The translations under genes and the position numbers were made by a program. DNA of 64,000 bases from Hofstenia miamia (Eukaryota; Xenacoelomorpha; Acoela), in NCBI GenBank assembly GCA_004352715.1, contig SCFE01000033.1, forward strand, positions 270,466 through 334,465, in the 5' to 3' direction. Under the pieces are notes generated by a model. That model had not been told where the DNA came from, searched no databases, and saw only the letters and a list, made by a program, of their open reading frames with translations. This document shows positions 11,967 through 25,457 of this stretch, piece after piece; position 1 is the stretch's first letter, and the number at the start of each line of letters is the position of its first letter.

Positions 11967-12192
11967 GGCCACGGTTAGTCTAGTGATTGGTTCAAAAGTG
12001 ATCTGTCACATTTTGATTGAATCGCATGTCTAACAACCCGAAATAATTAGCAATGTGACGATCACAAAGAAATAGTGCGCGTTCGATTTCCTTGTGATCG
12101 TCACATCGCTAATTATCTCGGGTGGTTAGACATGCGATTCAATCAAAATGTGACAGATCACTTTTGAACCAATCACTAGTCTAACCGTGGCC
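11967..12192. mobile_element. Foldback MITE: 226-bp near-perfect hairpin
   Basis: GGCCACGGTTAG at the left matches CTAACCGTGGCC at the right. The arms continue for about 105 bp with only a few mismatches and a loop of roughly 15-20 bp around ATAGTGCGCGTTCG. It has no coding capacity. The flanks are TAA on the left and AAA on the right. A GGCC terminus with a possible 3-bp TWA-like duplication would fit PIF/Harbinger, but this is only inferred. Confidence 0.75.
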
Positions 12193-13723
12193 AAAAAAAT
12201 TAAAACATTCGAGCTTGGCCGAAACTAAAATATTAAATCTGTGAAAACCCAATAAACATTTTGGTTAAATATATTTACTGTAATTTCATTAAAGTCTGTC
12301 CAAACATATGCAAGAGACATACATGTCTCTAATTTTATTGCAAGTGTGTAAACACGATATAAAAAGGTTATTCGAGCGGTCAAGACTGACAATCCGGGTG
12401 TTTACACGCGAAATATGCTTTGAAATAATTAGTGAAAAATATTTCCCAAGTTCTGTAATCAGGATACAACAGCATTGATATTTACAGGATTAATTATTTC
12501 AGGAAAATACAAGAAAGCCTTTCAAATGAAAAAAAGTAGTTTAAAGAAATGTGTAACGTTATAAACAAATATTTGCAGTTTTCTGAACTATAATCGCGCA
12601 ATTGATTTATAGACGTTAAGATCTTCGCGGTACATTATTAAAATTATACATTTTAAAACAAATGAAACGGTTGTTGAGAGAAAGGATACATTCCATAAAT
12701 TGTTTATATGTATGATAAACTAAAATAATCGCTAAGTCAATAAAATTGAAACACCAACTAAGTTTCAAATGCGATAAACGTTATAAATTCAGTTACTGGA
12801 AAACTTCCATGATTTATTCGAAGAGAACTTAAATGAAAACAATTTACTACGTTCAATTCGTCAAATCCAAATTTCGTCAAAAACTCGCAATATTATTGCA
12901 GAGGCCTTAATAAGACAAAAAAGATTTAAGCTGGTATATCGGAATTTAACTATTAAGTTTGTTATTGGAGATTAACGATTTGGTTAAATTATTAGAGGAA
13001 ACGAATTTTTAAATCTTATTTTAAAAGTTAAGCCGCATTTCACAACTGCCCTAAATAATCATTGTTACAAAGAGGAACATAAGACTGCTTCTGTCCACCA
13101 TCAAACATAGTGTCACAGATTCCAGCCGGTGAGTCTTTCCGGAGGCGATAGACATCCCTAAATTGGTGGCAGAAATTAATTTAAATTATCTGTGAAATTA
13201 CGCAAAGCAGCCTCCTTTGTGGAAACAATCGCATTGCTCACAGACGCTATAATTTTTTACAAAAAGTGCGTTAGCCAGTTTAAGGTATCACCGCATGTTT
13301 ATTGTGGATAATATATATATTTAACCTTCCTAATCCCTCCGAATTTTATTAATAAAATAATCCGTTTATTTAATAAAACTAACATTTTATAGTAAACGCT
13401 TACAACTGATGCTTTCCGTTGATAATTCAAATTGTATTCTTGTATCCAAGCATTGTTCTCAATTTCAAAACGAGAAGTAATGTGACGCCAAAACATTTAT
13501 GGCCTTTCTTAAAAATCTAGGTTATGGGAATTGCAGAAATTTCAAAACAAGGTGTGTTTTAATCATTCGATAAAATGATTTGCTTAAAAACGTCTAAATG
13601 ACAATGAGGTTGTTGACTGGTAGCTGAGTTTAACAGAAAATGCATCCATCGTAAAAATAAATCCTAAAATACTATGGAGCAATCATAGTTTAAAAACTAA
13701 TTAAATTTGGATTCTATCAGAGA

Positions 13724-14033
13724 CAGATTTTCCACGAACCGAGCTTCTAAGGAGCCGAGCTCGAGCACTGCATTGGATATACAACGAGCTCAAAAAGAGC
13801 CAAGCAAATTTATGGTTGTGCTTTTTAATTTGCTTATGCAGATGTTTCTTATTTTTTCATTCAATATACCTTTTCTTATAATGTTATTTTAAAATATTTA
13901 TTAAATAATAGGAAACGCTAAATATAAAATTTTTAAAAAATATCGAACTAAAACGAGCCGCATTGAATGGTTCTGAGTGGCAAGCCGAGCCGAGCCGAGC
14001 CGAGCCTAAAAAATTCGCCTCGTTGACAATTCA
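13724..14033. mobile_element. hAT-type MITE, family A, reverse-orientation copy
   Basis: The left end is CAGATTTTCCACGAACCGAG, then GGATATACAACGAGCTC and TCAATATACCTTTTCTTATA, the reverse complement of the 1530-1874 element. The right end CCTCGTTGACAATTCA is a decayed GTTGACAAGTCTG. The repeated CGAGC units before the right end are expanded (four GAGCC units). Confidence 0.7.
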
Positions 14034-14770
14034 ATTGTAACTTTAAAAGAAAGGTATTTGGACTTCTAATTACATCGTTTATCATTATTGAATAATTTAA
14101 TATCATGATTTTTATATAATGCTTGCAGTTAGATAACATGTTAAACCCTTCTCAAGAATGTACAATGGCTGTAGTGCTAAGGTGCGCTTCAACACTAAGT
14201 TTTATGTTGAGTATTCAATCTCAGATAACAAAAGAATTTGGTTGCCTATGTAATTAATGGATGGGATTTCTAAGACTAAGAGGATTATTAAGGTCCTCGA
14301 TTGAAAGACATCATCGAAGGACAAAGGGTGTAAAAAGTTGATATTGAAAAAGCTTAGAAGGTAGAACAGCGTCAAGTTTTCTACAGAAGAATCTCGAAGA
14401 TTTTGAAATAGTATGTCGACAATGTATTGAATCTCATTATAAAGACATGTTTGTTATTTCAATATTGTAAAGAGCCTCATTTATCAGAGCAATGGGAGAA
14501 TCGTAGTAGTTTATACAATGATGAAAACATGAACATCCAATGAGATCTTTTCACTTTGAGAAATAACGTGATTTCCACCAATATCTTATGCACGCTTACT
14601 CAATTTAGGAGAAGTTCCTGTAATCAATTACATTGCCTTGCCCTTAACCTCAAGTACAAAAATAATGCAATATCGACAATTCCCATACTCATTATGCACT
14701 TGAAATTTGAAACTGCACTTTAACCTTAGTGCAAACATTTAACAGAGAAAGTATAGCATCAATATTGCAC

Positions 14771-14995
14771 CATAGGCTTAGCCAGAGGGAGCGAAAGGGG
14801 CCATGGCCCCTTCTAAATTTAAAGCTGAGCCTTTTGTTGAAAACAACAAAATTTTTAGAAAATTATATAAACCTTTTAGTTTTTGTTTCTAGGCTTCTAC
14901 ATCAGATAGCGGTGTGTTAAAACAAGGGATTTTTAGTTCCCTTGAACTCATCAAATATTTAGGCCCCACCAATTTTCTTTCTGGCTACGCCACTG
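14771..14995. mobile_element. hAT-type MITE, family C
   Basis: The terminal inverted repeats are CATAGGCTTAGCCAGA (left) and TCTGGCTACGCCACTG (right). The element is flanked by TATTGCAC (14763-14770) and TATTGAAC (14996-15003), 7 of 8 identical. The interior has GGGGCCATGGCCCC near the left end and AGGCCCCACC near the right end. It is non-coding. Confidence 0.8.
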
Positions 14996-15003
14996 TATTG
15001 AAC

Positions 15004-17644
15004 TGCAATGCCTTTTGAGTAAGCTAAAACGTAAACGCACAAAAATGTGCCAAAATTCATATATGAGGTAGTATAGAAGTTAAACAAATATTATTTTTGT
15101 GATTTAAATATTAGAGAGATATACAATAGGTGTGCCTACAAATGATACGTAAAATAGGAGGTAATTGGATCATAGATTGGTCAATATTTAATATTAATTA
15201 ATTAATTTACTGGAAGAATATATAAATAAAGGAACAGCCATGAGCTTTACACCTATCACCAACGCATTGATTGTATATAAAACAACGAACGTTGATAACG
15301 CAAGCATTCAATAAAACTAATAAAAATATAATGCATTCAAATGCGTTTTTTAATGAAAACCAATGGAATTTTGAAAAACTATAAGTGCGTTACATAAGAA
15401 GACTTCAGATTTTCTCTTAAAAGCTTTCATTAAGGCAAATGAATAGTGGAAAATTCCATTGAAAGTGAAGATATGGTGACTTTGAAATTAGTATATATTT
15501 AATAAATTAATTTATAATCCAGACGAAATTTATTTTAATATTAGAGTCATTTGATAAACATAGAAAATGCTTTTACGAACTGCTTCCAAGAACTGTTTCT
15601 TGAAGTGTCTGCGGAGAACTGCGCGCGCTTAAAGCAGAAGTCCAGCTATTTGTGATACCACACACATTATCAACAATCTGCTGACGCGATTGTTTACGGA
15701 AAACATTATTTTTCAAAATACGTTACTGCCAAATTGTTCAACCAAGTAAACTTAAGGATATTTTTAAACTAATAAACACGGCTACCTGCTAATGTTTGCT
15801 TGATTTTGGTCTGGAAGTGTCATGGTATGTGACAATCAAGAGGCTAATGTAGGCCAAACGACAGATTTCCATTCGTTTTTGTATTAATGAAAATCAATAG
15901 CCTTAAAAACCAAAACATATAAGTTCGCAGTGAAGCAAGGTTTCCGTTGAAATTTCCGTTTGAGAATTCTATTTTTTTCAATGGTTGATAGAATTTGCAG
16001 AGATAATTCGAAATGGTTTTGTGTGACATAAATTCATTAAAATTCCGTGACTCCAATAATTACAATACTGAATCTAAAATAACTGATAGACGTTTTTAAT
16101 AAAAAAACTTATTAATTTTTAATTTTAACTGATAGTTTAATATAAAATCTCACAAATAAAAAACCGCAACACAAATGCGTGTACGAAACAACATTTTAAA
16201 ACTTAAAACGAATTATGAATTAAAACTAAGTAAATAGAAAATGTATGCAAGCATCAATCCATGCGCAAGAACACTGGAGTTGGGTAAAATTCGGTACTTA
16301 AAATGTAGCCCCAAAATCAGACAATACAGCCCTCATGCTTGTGAACGCAATTGTTCGCATGCGCGGTTTTAGGAGGTAGTGGGTGTGACTGCCGCCCCCT
16401 TTTGAAAAACCCTCTAAACATTATATGAAATTGCGAAACTTTTATTTGTACATCGCTATAAAAATAAATTCTGGGTGGTTTACAAACATTTTTTTTCAAA
16501 AAAATAATGTTCTCCCTTGAATAAAACGCTCGCATGTTTATCAATATATACCTTAAATATGACTAGATTTTGTATAATTTGCAAACATATAATCGTTTTA
16601 TACGAAATAATTTTAAAAAATTTGAACGGCCTCTGGTTGCTGTAATCAGATTAGGCATCAATCATTTCCGAAGTGAAAAACTTTGAAGCTTAGCTGAAAT
16701 GCATCAACAGCGTAATATAAACGAAATTTACCGCAAAAGATGAAAAGAAATTGTTTTATCAATAAAGCAATTGATTTACTCGTCACTTATCATTTGCAAA
16801 ATTGTAAACATTTCCCAAAAGAGCTCCGCTATTTCACTTTTAATTCACTTTTGATTGAGTTCATTACTCCGTGATTATATCAAATATGCACATATGTAGA
16901 TGGACAACTATAGGCTTTGGAAAATTAAATAAGGCCCCGTGAAAATGATTCAACTTTTGTTGCTAAACTAATAAGAAATCGCCTTAAAAGAAATCAAATT
17001 ATTCCAAAATTATCCAATCACATTGCTCGCTATTATTGGACTAGGAACAAAAATTGCATCATTTGCGCGGGCCTTAGACATATAATTAATAAAAACTTGA
17101 TTGATTTAACTCCTTAAACATTAAAATTATCCATATATTTAAGAATTGATAATTCGAAAAAATGTTTATATGCGGCAGAAATACAAGCAGAAAATTCAGC
17201 AAATACCAGAATTTTCACAGCCTAAAACAAATATTTTTACGTGTTGAATTTCTGCGCTTTTCCGCTTCACACATTTAATTTATAATAAACTGCGAACACT
17301 ACCAAAATTATTTATCAATTTTCTTGTTTCTTACACTAAATAGCGTCTATTTACTCATGTTTACGGTAGATAAACACAGCCTTCCGGCACGCAGTTTATC
17401 GAGTATTTAAGCAGTGCTTTGAAAAGTTTACATCCTTTTGCAAAAATAACATTTCATATGGGGCATTTTAAATCTCGGATTTGCTATAGGCTTAGAAACA
17501 TAATTCATTATCTAACAACTGGCAAAAAATAATTAAATCAAGGCTAGACAATGATTGTTTTATCGATTATTAATACGCATTCAATTATTTAAACAAATTG
17601 TGTTTAATTTTAGTATTGAATAAACAAACGCCATCTGAATAAAT

Positions 17645-17680
<36 letters not shown>

Positions 17681-20478
17681 GTATGCAATTGCAAGACTCA
17701 GAAGCAACACCCTAAAAGAAATATGTTGAAAATTAGAGAGAGCCGCTTGTGCATGGAAGTGTTTATATAAGAGTGCATTTGAAAATAGTTATTTCTATTG
17801 TAAATGTGGGAAACTCAAACTAAGATGTGAACAGCAATTGTGCTCACGTATCATATTAAAGCACGACATGTACAAGTATATGCAAAATTTTTAAAACAAT
17901 CAATTTTCTTTTGATTATGGGAGAATTTTTTATCAAATTTGTTTGCAGATATAAAATGGTTGAACACTAACTTTTGAGGTACATGTATTACCTGATTTGG
18001 AAATTAGGAAATGAAAGGAAATGCTCCGATTAACCTAAGCTTTATCAATTTAATTAAAACTTTCTCTTAGACTCATTCTGCACATGCAGAAGGAGAAGTT
18101 TGTATTCTAATTCCTTTGTAATTAAGGTCAGAACTTCAAAGAAGCAATTTTCTAAATAACCCATTAAACGCGTAATAAAACAAAAAATACGGTGCATAAA
18201 GAATTTTAATAAATGTGAGTGCCATGATTCTATCCCTACAATCTTTTGAGCCATCCGTCTTATAATTGCTGTTCTGACACGGAAATATTTTATGCAAAGT
18301 TAATAAGTATGTCTATCATGTAAAAAATTAGCTAGGTTTGTTGCATTGCCATAATCACTTAGAATTAAGAGGTATACATTTTTGAATAATCAACATCAAA
18401 ATAAATTCTAGGTAGTTGTCTAGGCTCAAAAAAATAAATTACATTATTTTGTAGTATTAATAGACCAAGTTATGATTGATTAAAAGAATCATAATGGAAA
18501 ACGTATATTGGGAAATTGTAACGAAACATTTTCAGTGTGAACACCTCTGTTGTAGATCTAGACAGATATTCCCAAAAGAATTGCGCAGGTTAATGATCTC
18601 AGAACCACATGTTGCCACTAGATTTGATATTGTTAAATATCCATGAGATTACCTGGTTTCATTGTCCTATTAATGATCAAAATTTGGGGTATGTGGTTCC
18701 AGTCATACTGAGCGCTTTTATTCCAGCCCCAAAACCCATGACATTGGACAGGTGGACCCAGTAAATATTGAAGATTGCCCTACAAATTGTATATCATCTA
18801 GAATGAAATTCGCTAACACATATCCGAGTGGGTTGGGTTTTACCATACTGATTTATAAATTCTATCAAAATAAGTAGGAAGGTCTTATACAATAAAAATT
18901 GGCGGATATTTTAAACAATCAGTACAAGACACCATGTTCAGCACGTCCATGCAGAATTATTGTTTGCTTTATGGAATTAAAAAGAGCGATGAATGAAAAT
19001 CTGAGAAATTGTTGTCGAATTCACATACTGTGAAAATGAAAGTTGTTTTAGAATAGAAGCAGGTGTGAATTAGCGACAGAGACAAAGCGAACCGAAGATG
19101 TGCGACTGGTAAATACGGTATCGTCATGCGCGGGTGCGCTGAAGGCAGGTGAAAGTTGAGAATGCACCGGGCTCGAATCTGTCCACAACATAACGTCTTT
19201 GATGACAGGGATTAATTACACACTTGTAAAAAATAATTAGGCTGACTTGTTTCGAAACACATTTGCAATAAACCGTTTTGATGCCTCTCATTAAAAAATA
19301 TGTAATGAGCTCTCTAGAAATACTAGAATTGAGTTTTTGAAAGCAAAATTGAGTTAAATGCCTAAAAATTCTCACGAGTTGGCACTATAAAATTGACTTC
19401 CTCGAGTGATATTTTTCACATTATACCTCAACCATTTAATTCTTGAAAAATATACAAGCTGACAAACTAAACATTTACCTAGTTTAAGCTAAAAAATTTA
19501 CTTTCAAAATTTATACCTCTTTTTTTAATAAAAATTACAAAAATGGAACCAAATCTTAATGATTCAGTCGATATTAATCTGAATATTGTTAAATGATTCT
19601 TAAATTTCTGCAGGCCAAATAGTATTATAATAGCGAATAGAAAGTATAATTATTTAAAAAGTGAAAATTTTCATATGCACAACTTAAGGGACAAGAATTG
19701 TCAAAAACTGAATTTTGTTAATCAATGTAAGTATATATTTACCTTTCAAATAATACAAACTTTTAAACTTTTGAATTATTTTTGAACGTTAGAATGGCTG
19801 AAAATCACATTTGCGTTAATCATAATTTATAAAATAGAATTTACAGAAAAAACATTAAATTATAAAAAAATAATTTGGATACAAAAAAGGCAAAACTTAA
19901 CTCTAAAATTAGGCCTTAAATGCGTCTAATAAAACAGCATCCAATTTTATTACAAGAATATAAGAGTGGTTGTTGCGTTAGCTCTATTAAAATGTAGAAA
20001 TTTACTAACTTTAGATTTCGAGTATAATATTTTAGAGTATAAGAGAACATTTAAGTATTGGTTCTATAAAAAACCCCACGACACAAAATAACAAAATTTC
20101 ATTTGTCCAAACTTTTTAAAGCTGTAAAAAATTAACGTGATGACTTTAAAAACATTCAAGTAAGGAATGACATATAGGAATGACTAACAATATGTATTGA
20201 AATCGATATGATTTAGTTAATTTTCGATTCACTAATGAGCTTTTTACAATTCCAGTAAATTAAATATTTAAGTCGGCATGTGTTCCAGGCGCTATAGAGT
20301 CTAAACAGATTCGAAATCAAGTCATTTGAATAAATCAAACATTGCAGAATGCTTTGAAATTGTCTTTTAAACAGTTGATCAAAATACCGAGATAGAAATA
20401 TTTTTAAAAATGGCTTGACCATATTCACTCGGTGTCATTCAATACAAGAAATCTTTTTGTAAAAATCACATGTTTAAA
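15004..20478. other. Intronic stretch without recognised gene or element
   Basis: AT-rich DNA with a (TA)n tract at 17649-17678. No open frame has a recognisable motif and no clear inverted repeats were found. A short C+G segment at 19120-19190 with GGGCTCGAATC resembles a tRNA T-arm, but no complete cloverleaf can be drawn. Confidence 0.35.
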
Positions 20479-20672
20479 CAGGGGCGTATGCAGTATTTTC
20501 TGAAGGGGGAACATCTTAGTCTTGACCAAAAGCCTAAAAATGCATTTAACGAAATTAGATTTTAAATTTTTCATTTTTTTACCAAAATATTTTATATTTA
20601 GCCAATCAAAATCACATTTGAAAACCTGACGAGGTGGGGGCTTCCACCATGTCACCCTTGCGTGTGCCAATG
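20479..20672. mobile_element. hAT-type MITE, family B
   Basis: It begins CAGGGGCGTATGCAGTATTT and ends CTTCCACCATGTCACCCTTG and CGTGTGCCAATG. The internal AAAATCACATTTGAAAACCTG is shared with the copies at 6303 and 32513. Flanks TGTTTAAA and TGCTCAAG agree at 5 of 8 positions. Confidence 0.65.
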
Positions 20673-23600
20673 TGCTCAAGTGTCCACAACTTAGGAATTA
20701 TTTAAGAATCAACATGAGGCCTAAAATATTGATTCAAAGATTTCTGAACATCTAATAAACAGATCAAACATCCCAGTTTTTTTATTCTAACAATGTTTTG
20801 CAGTTTTTATCCATTCTAATGTTCAAAAGTAGGCCTAGGTATTTCTTAAAAAATTATTTCATATATTTTAAGTTGTGTGAAAGAAAATTTTGATCTTTCA
20901 AATGATGTTATCTCTGATAAATACTATTTGATCTGCAGAAATTTAAAAATATTTTAGGCTTATATTGACTAAATCACTATGATTCATTAAGGCTTGACTT
21001 CGATTTATGTAATTCTTAAAAAAGTGAGTGTTTTACAATAGAGCCTTGAGAAAAGGTTGAGAAATTGAGATACGTCTGCTTGTCAAATAGGAGATAGCAA
21101 TTTAATGCCATTAGTTATGTCAAAAACACAAAATCCAAAAAATTGAAATACGTCGGAATTGAATGATATCAGCAATTTAAGATGCTTCAAGTGCCAGTAA
21201 TGAGAAAATATTTAGTGATAATAAGCAAAGGGTAAGCCAACTCAAACATGTTGGTAATGTGCGACTAACTTATGAATGCATACAGATAAAAGGTGGGTAG
21301 AATTTGGTTTGTTAACCTTGATCAGAGGTGACTTATTCCTTGGTAATTAGTCACTCTCCAAATGGAATAAGTACCCTGATCTGCAACTAAGGAAGATAGA
21401 GCTTTGATCATATGCATATGGCATAGAGGGATGCAGGTTACTGTAGAAAAGTGCTAACAACTAAGCTCTAGGAGATTAGCCGCGGGGTTTCGGACAAGAG
21501 AGTGAATTACTCTCGATTGGTTAAAAAATGGGGTATCGATTTCTTCTTGAAATACGTATCCTACTCATGTCCTAATCACTATTCTTATCTTATTATTGTC
21601 ATATATGTACCTAAAAATCTAAATTTCAACATCTCATACAAAATATCGACCGAGTAAGACCCACTTTAGCCGGTCAGTGATCACTTTGCTTATGACCTAT
21701 TGCCGATATGATTACAGGTATACGTAGAGCAATGATAAGGTTTTCTATTGCACTATGACCAAAAATGAAATAATTTACCCTAACTTAGTGCCCTAACTGT
21801 GTTAAACCACGGTTAAATTCGTGTGAATAAAAAAATAGCAACATTAAATTACATACAGGTTCAAATTGAATTACGTGACAGATTTGTTCTTCTTCAGTAC
21901 AGACGCTTGCGTTTGTTATCGTGTTGATGGCATAAATCAAACAAAATTTGCAAACATAGCGTCGTAAATGTTGTCGAACATGTCGTTAACGATATTGTTT
22001 ATAATTGTTTGCTTGTTTAACAAGATTGGGTGTAATTTTGTAATAATTACAAATAAACAACACATGAATGCAATCGCCAACATTTAGATCATGTGTAAAT
22101 CAAACTTGGGATCACTGCATGGATTCATTAATATGGACACAGCAGAAATTACTGTTTAGCAGATCTCCAGAGTCTTCACAACAAAATATTAACAAATGAT
22201 GTTTGATTTGTAGCATATAGATAATACCAGTGATAAATATCCCAGCTTCGGGCCTTTAAGTGATTCCTTCCTGATTATAAAATATCTTTCAAGAACTAAA
22301 GCACATTTCCTAAACCTTAAGCTCCACAGCTTTTTTTTTGAAAATGTTTTATATTTTTTGACGAATTTTTAAGTGCTAACACCTGAACAACTAATAACAT
22401 CCAAAATCTGAAAGTACCATCTGATAGAAGATTATCTGAACTTTCATTTTTGCCTTAATCCTCAACCCGACTGTTTCAGCAGCGACTCCTGGCATTGCAC
22501 ACGAACGCCTCATTTGGATTTAGGAGACTTAAAATAGTTAATCTTTTCAACTACTTAAGCCACAGCAAAATGCTCTAATAAAAACTTTCAACATTGCATC
22601 AAAGCATGTTCACCAATAGACCTGTTCATCCCTCACGATATCCAAGTTTACTAACAGGCTTGGAGAAAGGTCTTTGAAAATTTGGAAAAACGATTTGTCG
22701 TTTTAAAAGTACGTCAGGTTGTTTAAATTATTGCGTTTTAATTTTGATCCACTTTTCTTGAGCGCTATATGTAATACTTCAGAGCGAGCAGCAGATGGTT
22801 TCTTTCTCAAGGTAGTTACTCCGAAACAAAATCCAAATTAAAATATTTGAAGAGATAATAATAATAATCCAAATTAGATATGGTTTGTAAGAGAACACTT
22901 TTGCAAACTAAGCACAGACTATAAAACGCCATCTTAATTATAAAAGTAGATGACTTTTTATAAGCAAAAATTGTGTTAGAAATTAAGCAATCTCTACCCA
23001 TGCTGATGACGGGTTACGACCCTCTGGTACCAGACATAAATGCAACCTAAAATTGAATTGCTATTTCACAGGGCTTACAACACAAAATAGATAAAACCGT
23101 GAGTTCTAAGTAGAAAAACGGAAAATTTGCGAAAAAGCGGAAAACTAATAGAATTTCTTTAAAAAAGTATTTCTATTTACATCTATTGCTACTAGATAGT
23201 AAAGTATGACTGCACCGTTCAAAAGCATATTCTAGGGCATTCAATCACTTTTAACTTTAAAAATAATATTTACAAATTAGCATTAAAAAATTTCTTTTTA
23301 AGCAAGAAAGCAAAATATAATATATTGGAGGCGGAACACATTTAATATCGGGACATCTCCCACTCAATGCGGAGTGTTGGCAGGCTCGATGTCTAAATGA
23401 TTACGAAATGGTGTTAAGCTTGAAACATTTCCACACCTCTGTTGAAGCCTAAATAGTAAACGTGTAACAAAATCATATCGATTACCACCTTAGATTGGAG
23501 TCAAAAGTTGAAAGTTATCTGAATTTTCGTGAAAAATTATATTCGTTATTGTGAACTGCGGTTGATTTGATAAATGCATTATTACGTAATTCCCTCTATG

Positions 23601-24159
23601 GAAACGCAGCTTAGGGCTACGCAATTACTGAATAGCAAATGCTTTAATATCAAAAGAATTCCTATTACCAATGTCCCATTTATGTAAAAAAATATCTAAT
23701 TTACTTAATGACTTCACTCGCACTGAGATCAAGAGCTGAAATACTCCTCCAAATGACATTCATCAAGGTAAACTATAAATGCTTTATGGTGCTATCTACA
23801 TAATGTGTAAACACCAGTCTAAAATCAGACAGCCCTTTTATGTTAATGAGATTGGTTCAAACACTAACTCTAGCAGAGTTCTGCTATTAAAGAAATGCTG
23901 GTTACATATACATACACATACATCAAGTGTTGATAATGCATGATAAACAATTAACAAACTTTATGGACTTGAATAGCCAATTCTTTGGCTTCCAACGTGT
24001 TGAATAATAAGACTGTACGAAATTGATTTATGTTCATCACTAATAATCATCACAGTTCATTCTCAAAGGTTATATTTATGAATGCCTCACTTTCATTCAT
24101 CTAATGTTGTAAAAGTTCACCCCATAATTATATCTTCATAAATCATTGCAAAAGCATAG

Positions 24160-24196
<37 letters not shown>

Positions 24197-24305
24197 NNNN
24201 NNNNNNNNNNNNNNNNNNNNNNNNNNNNNNNNNNNNNNNNNNNNNNNNNNNNNNNNNNNNNNNNNNNNNNNNNNNNNNNNNNNNNNNNNNNNNNNNNNNN
24301 NNNNN

Positions 24306-24339
<34 letters not shown>

Positions 24340-25146
24340 AACAATGAATTAATAAACTTCTGCATTAGCATATGTACTTCTAAAATTTTTCACTTTCGCC
24401 ATTTCCATTAATTGATTTTTAAAAAATATTTTTCCACTAAATAAAATTAATTATTGACCAGCCATATATATACATATACATTATATATATATACATGTAT
24501 ATATATATATATATATAATCGAATAATGACGCTGTTAATCGAAGCAATTGAAAAATGAAAAATTTATAGATTGTACATGTTTCTAAATTTAAAAAATACA
24601 AAACGCAGACGAAATTATAACAAGACATGTACTGTGGAAACGAACGCTGTGTTGTTTACACAAACCACACTCACGTTTTAAACACATCTGGAGGCAAACA
24701 TTCGTCACGGTTTATTGGAAGAAGTCTGCTATGCAAGCAGAACTAATTGGAAACCTCGGCGTAAATAATTTCAACATTAATCTGTCCACTTTTAATTTCT
24801 GGCTGCGGCATGAATAATTTAATCGATGCTCCCCAGTAAATTACAGAAATTCGTTAAAGTATCAGATTCAACCGGTTTCACAAATTTCATGACAGAAGTC
24901 TATTTTAACCAAGTCACTTTATCCAGTTAATTGCAGCTAGCGTAGTCTAGATGGTGTTGCTTTGACATTCAAGACACCAATATACACAGCAGAGGAAATA
25001 GGCGAAAATATATTCACGCATTCTTAATTTTGAGAAATGAATTGAAACAACAAAAAAGTTCTGCCGTAATAAAAATACTTGCTCACGACATTATTAATTA
25101 TGAACATTTTATTTGAATTGTATATGAATCAAATATGGGTGTACAT
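20673..25146. other. Intronic stretch without recognised gene; microsatellite gap
   Basis: No coding motif was seen. It contains (TA)n tracts around the N gap at 24197-24305 and an imperfect TA/TACA tract at 24463-24517. The 21240-21560 segment is somewhat more GC-rich and could be an old repeat, but no boundaries are visible. Confidence 0.35.
24197..24305. other. Assembly gap inside a (TA)n microsatellite
   Basis: A 109-base run of N with pure alternating TA on both sides. Confidence 0.95.
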
Positions 25147-25457
25147 CAGTGTTGCATAAGGCGGACTATTTTTAGCAGTGTCCATATATTTTAAGGCCGG
25201 TAGAAGCCTATTGCGATTTATTTCCCTATGCATTTTACATAGTACTGCATCATGCTGTCTACATGAACCTAGGAAGTGACATTTCTTCTTCACTGGATTC
25301 ACTTTTACACTAAACTTACTTATAGTAGCTACATTAGTTACATATTAATTCCGAAATAACTACATTTTTATTTGCGACTGGTAAGGCCTGCAGAAATCCA
25401 ACCTGTAGATGGCTGACCTGTAAAGCCTGCAAAGCGGTCGGCCGGTGTGCAACTCTG
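25147..25457. mobile_element. hAT-type MITE, family D, with 8-bp target duplication
   Basis: The terminal inverted repeats are CAGTGTTGCATAAGGCGGAC (left) and GGCCGGTGTGCAACTCTG (right, complement CAGAGTTGCACACCGGCC). The flanks are GTGTACAT (25139-25146) and GTGTGCAT (25458-25465), 7 of 8 identical. At 311 bp it is non-coding. Confidence 0.82.

Noticed and set aside
19120-19190. Possible tRNA gene or tRNA-derived SINE (GGGCTCGAATC)
   Set aside because: Only a T-arm-like piece is present; no acceptor stem, D-arm or anticodon arm can be paired.
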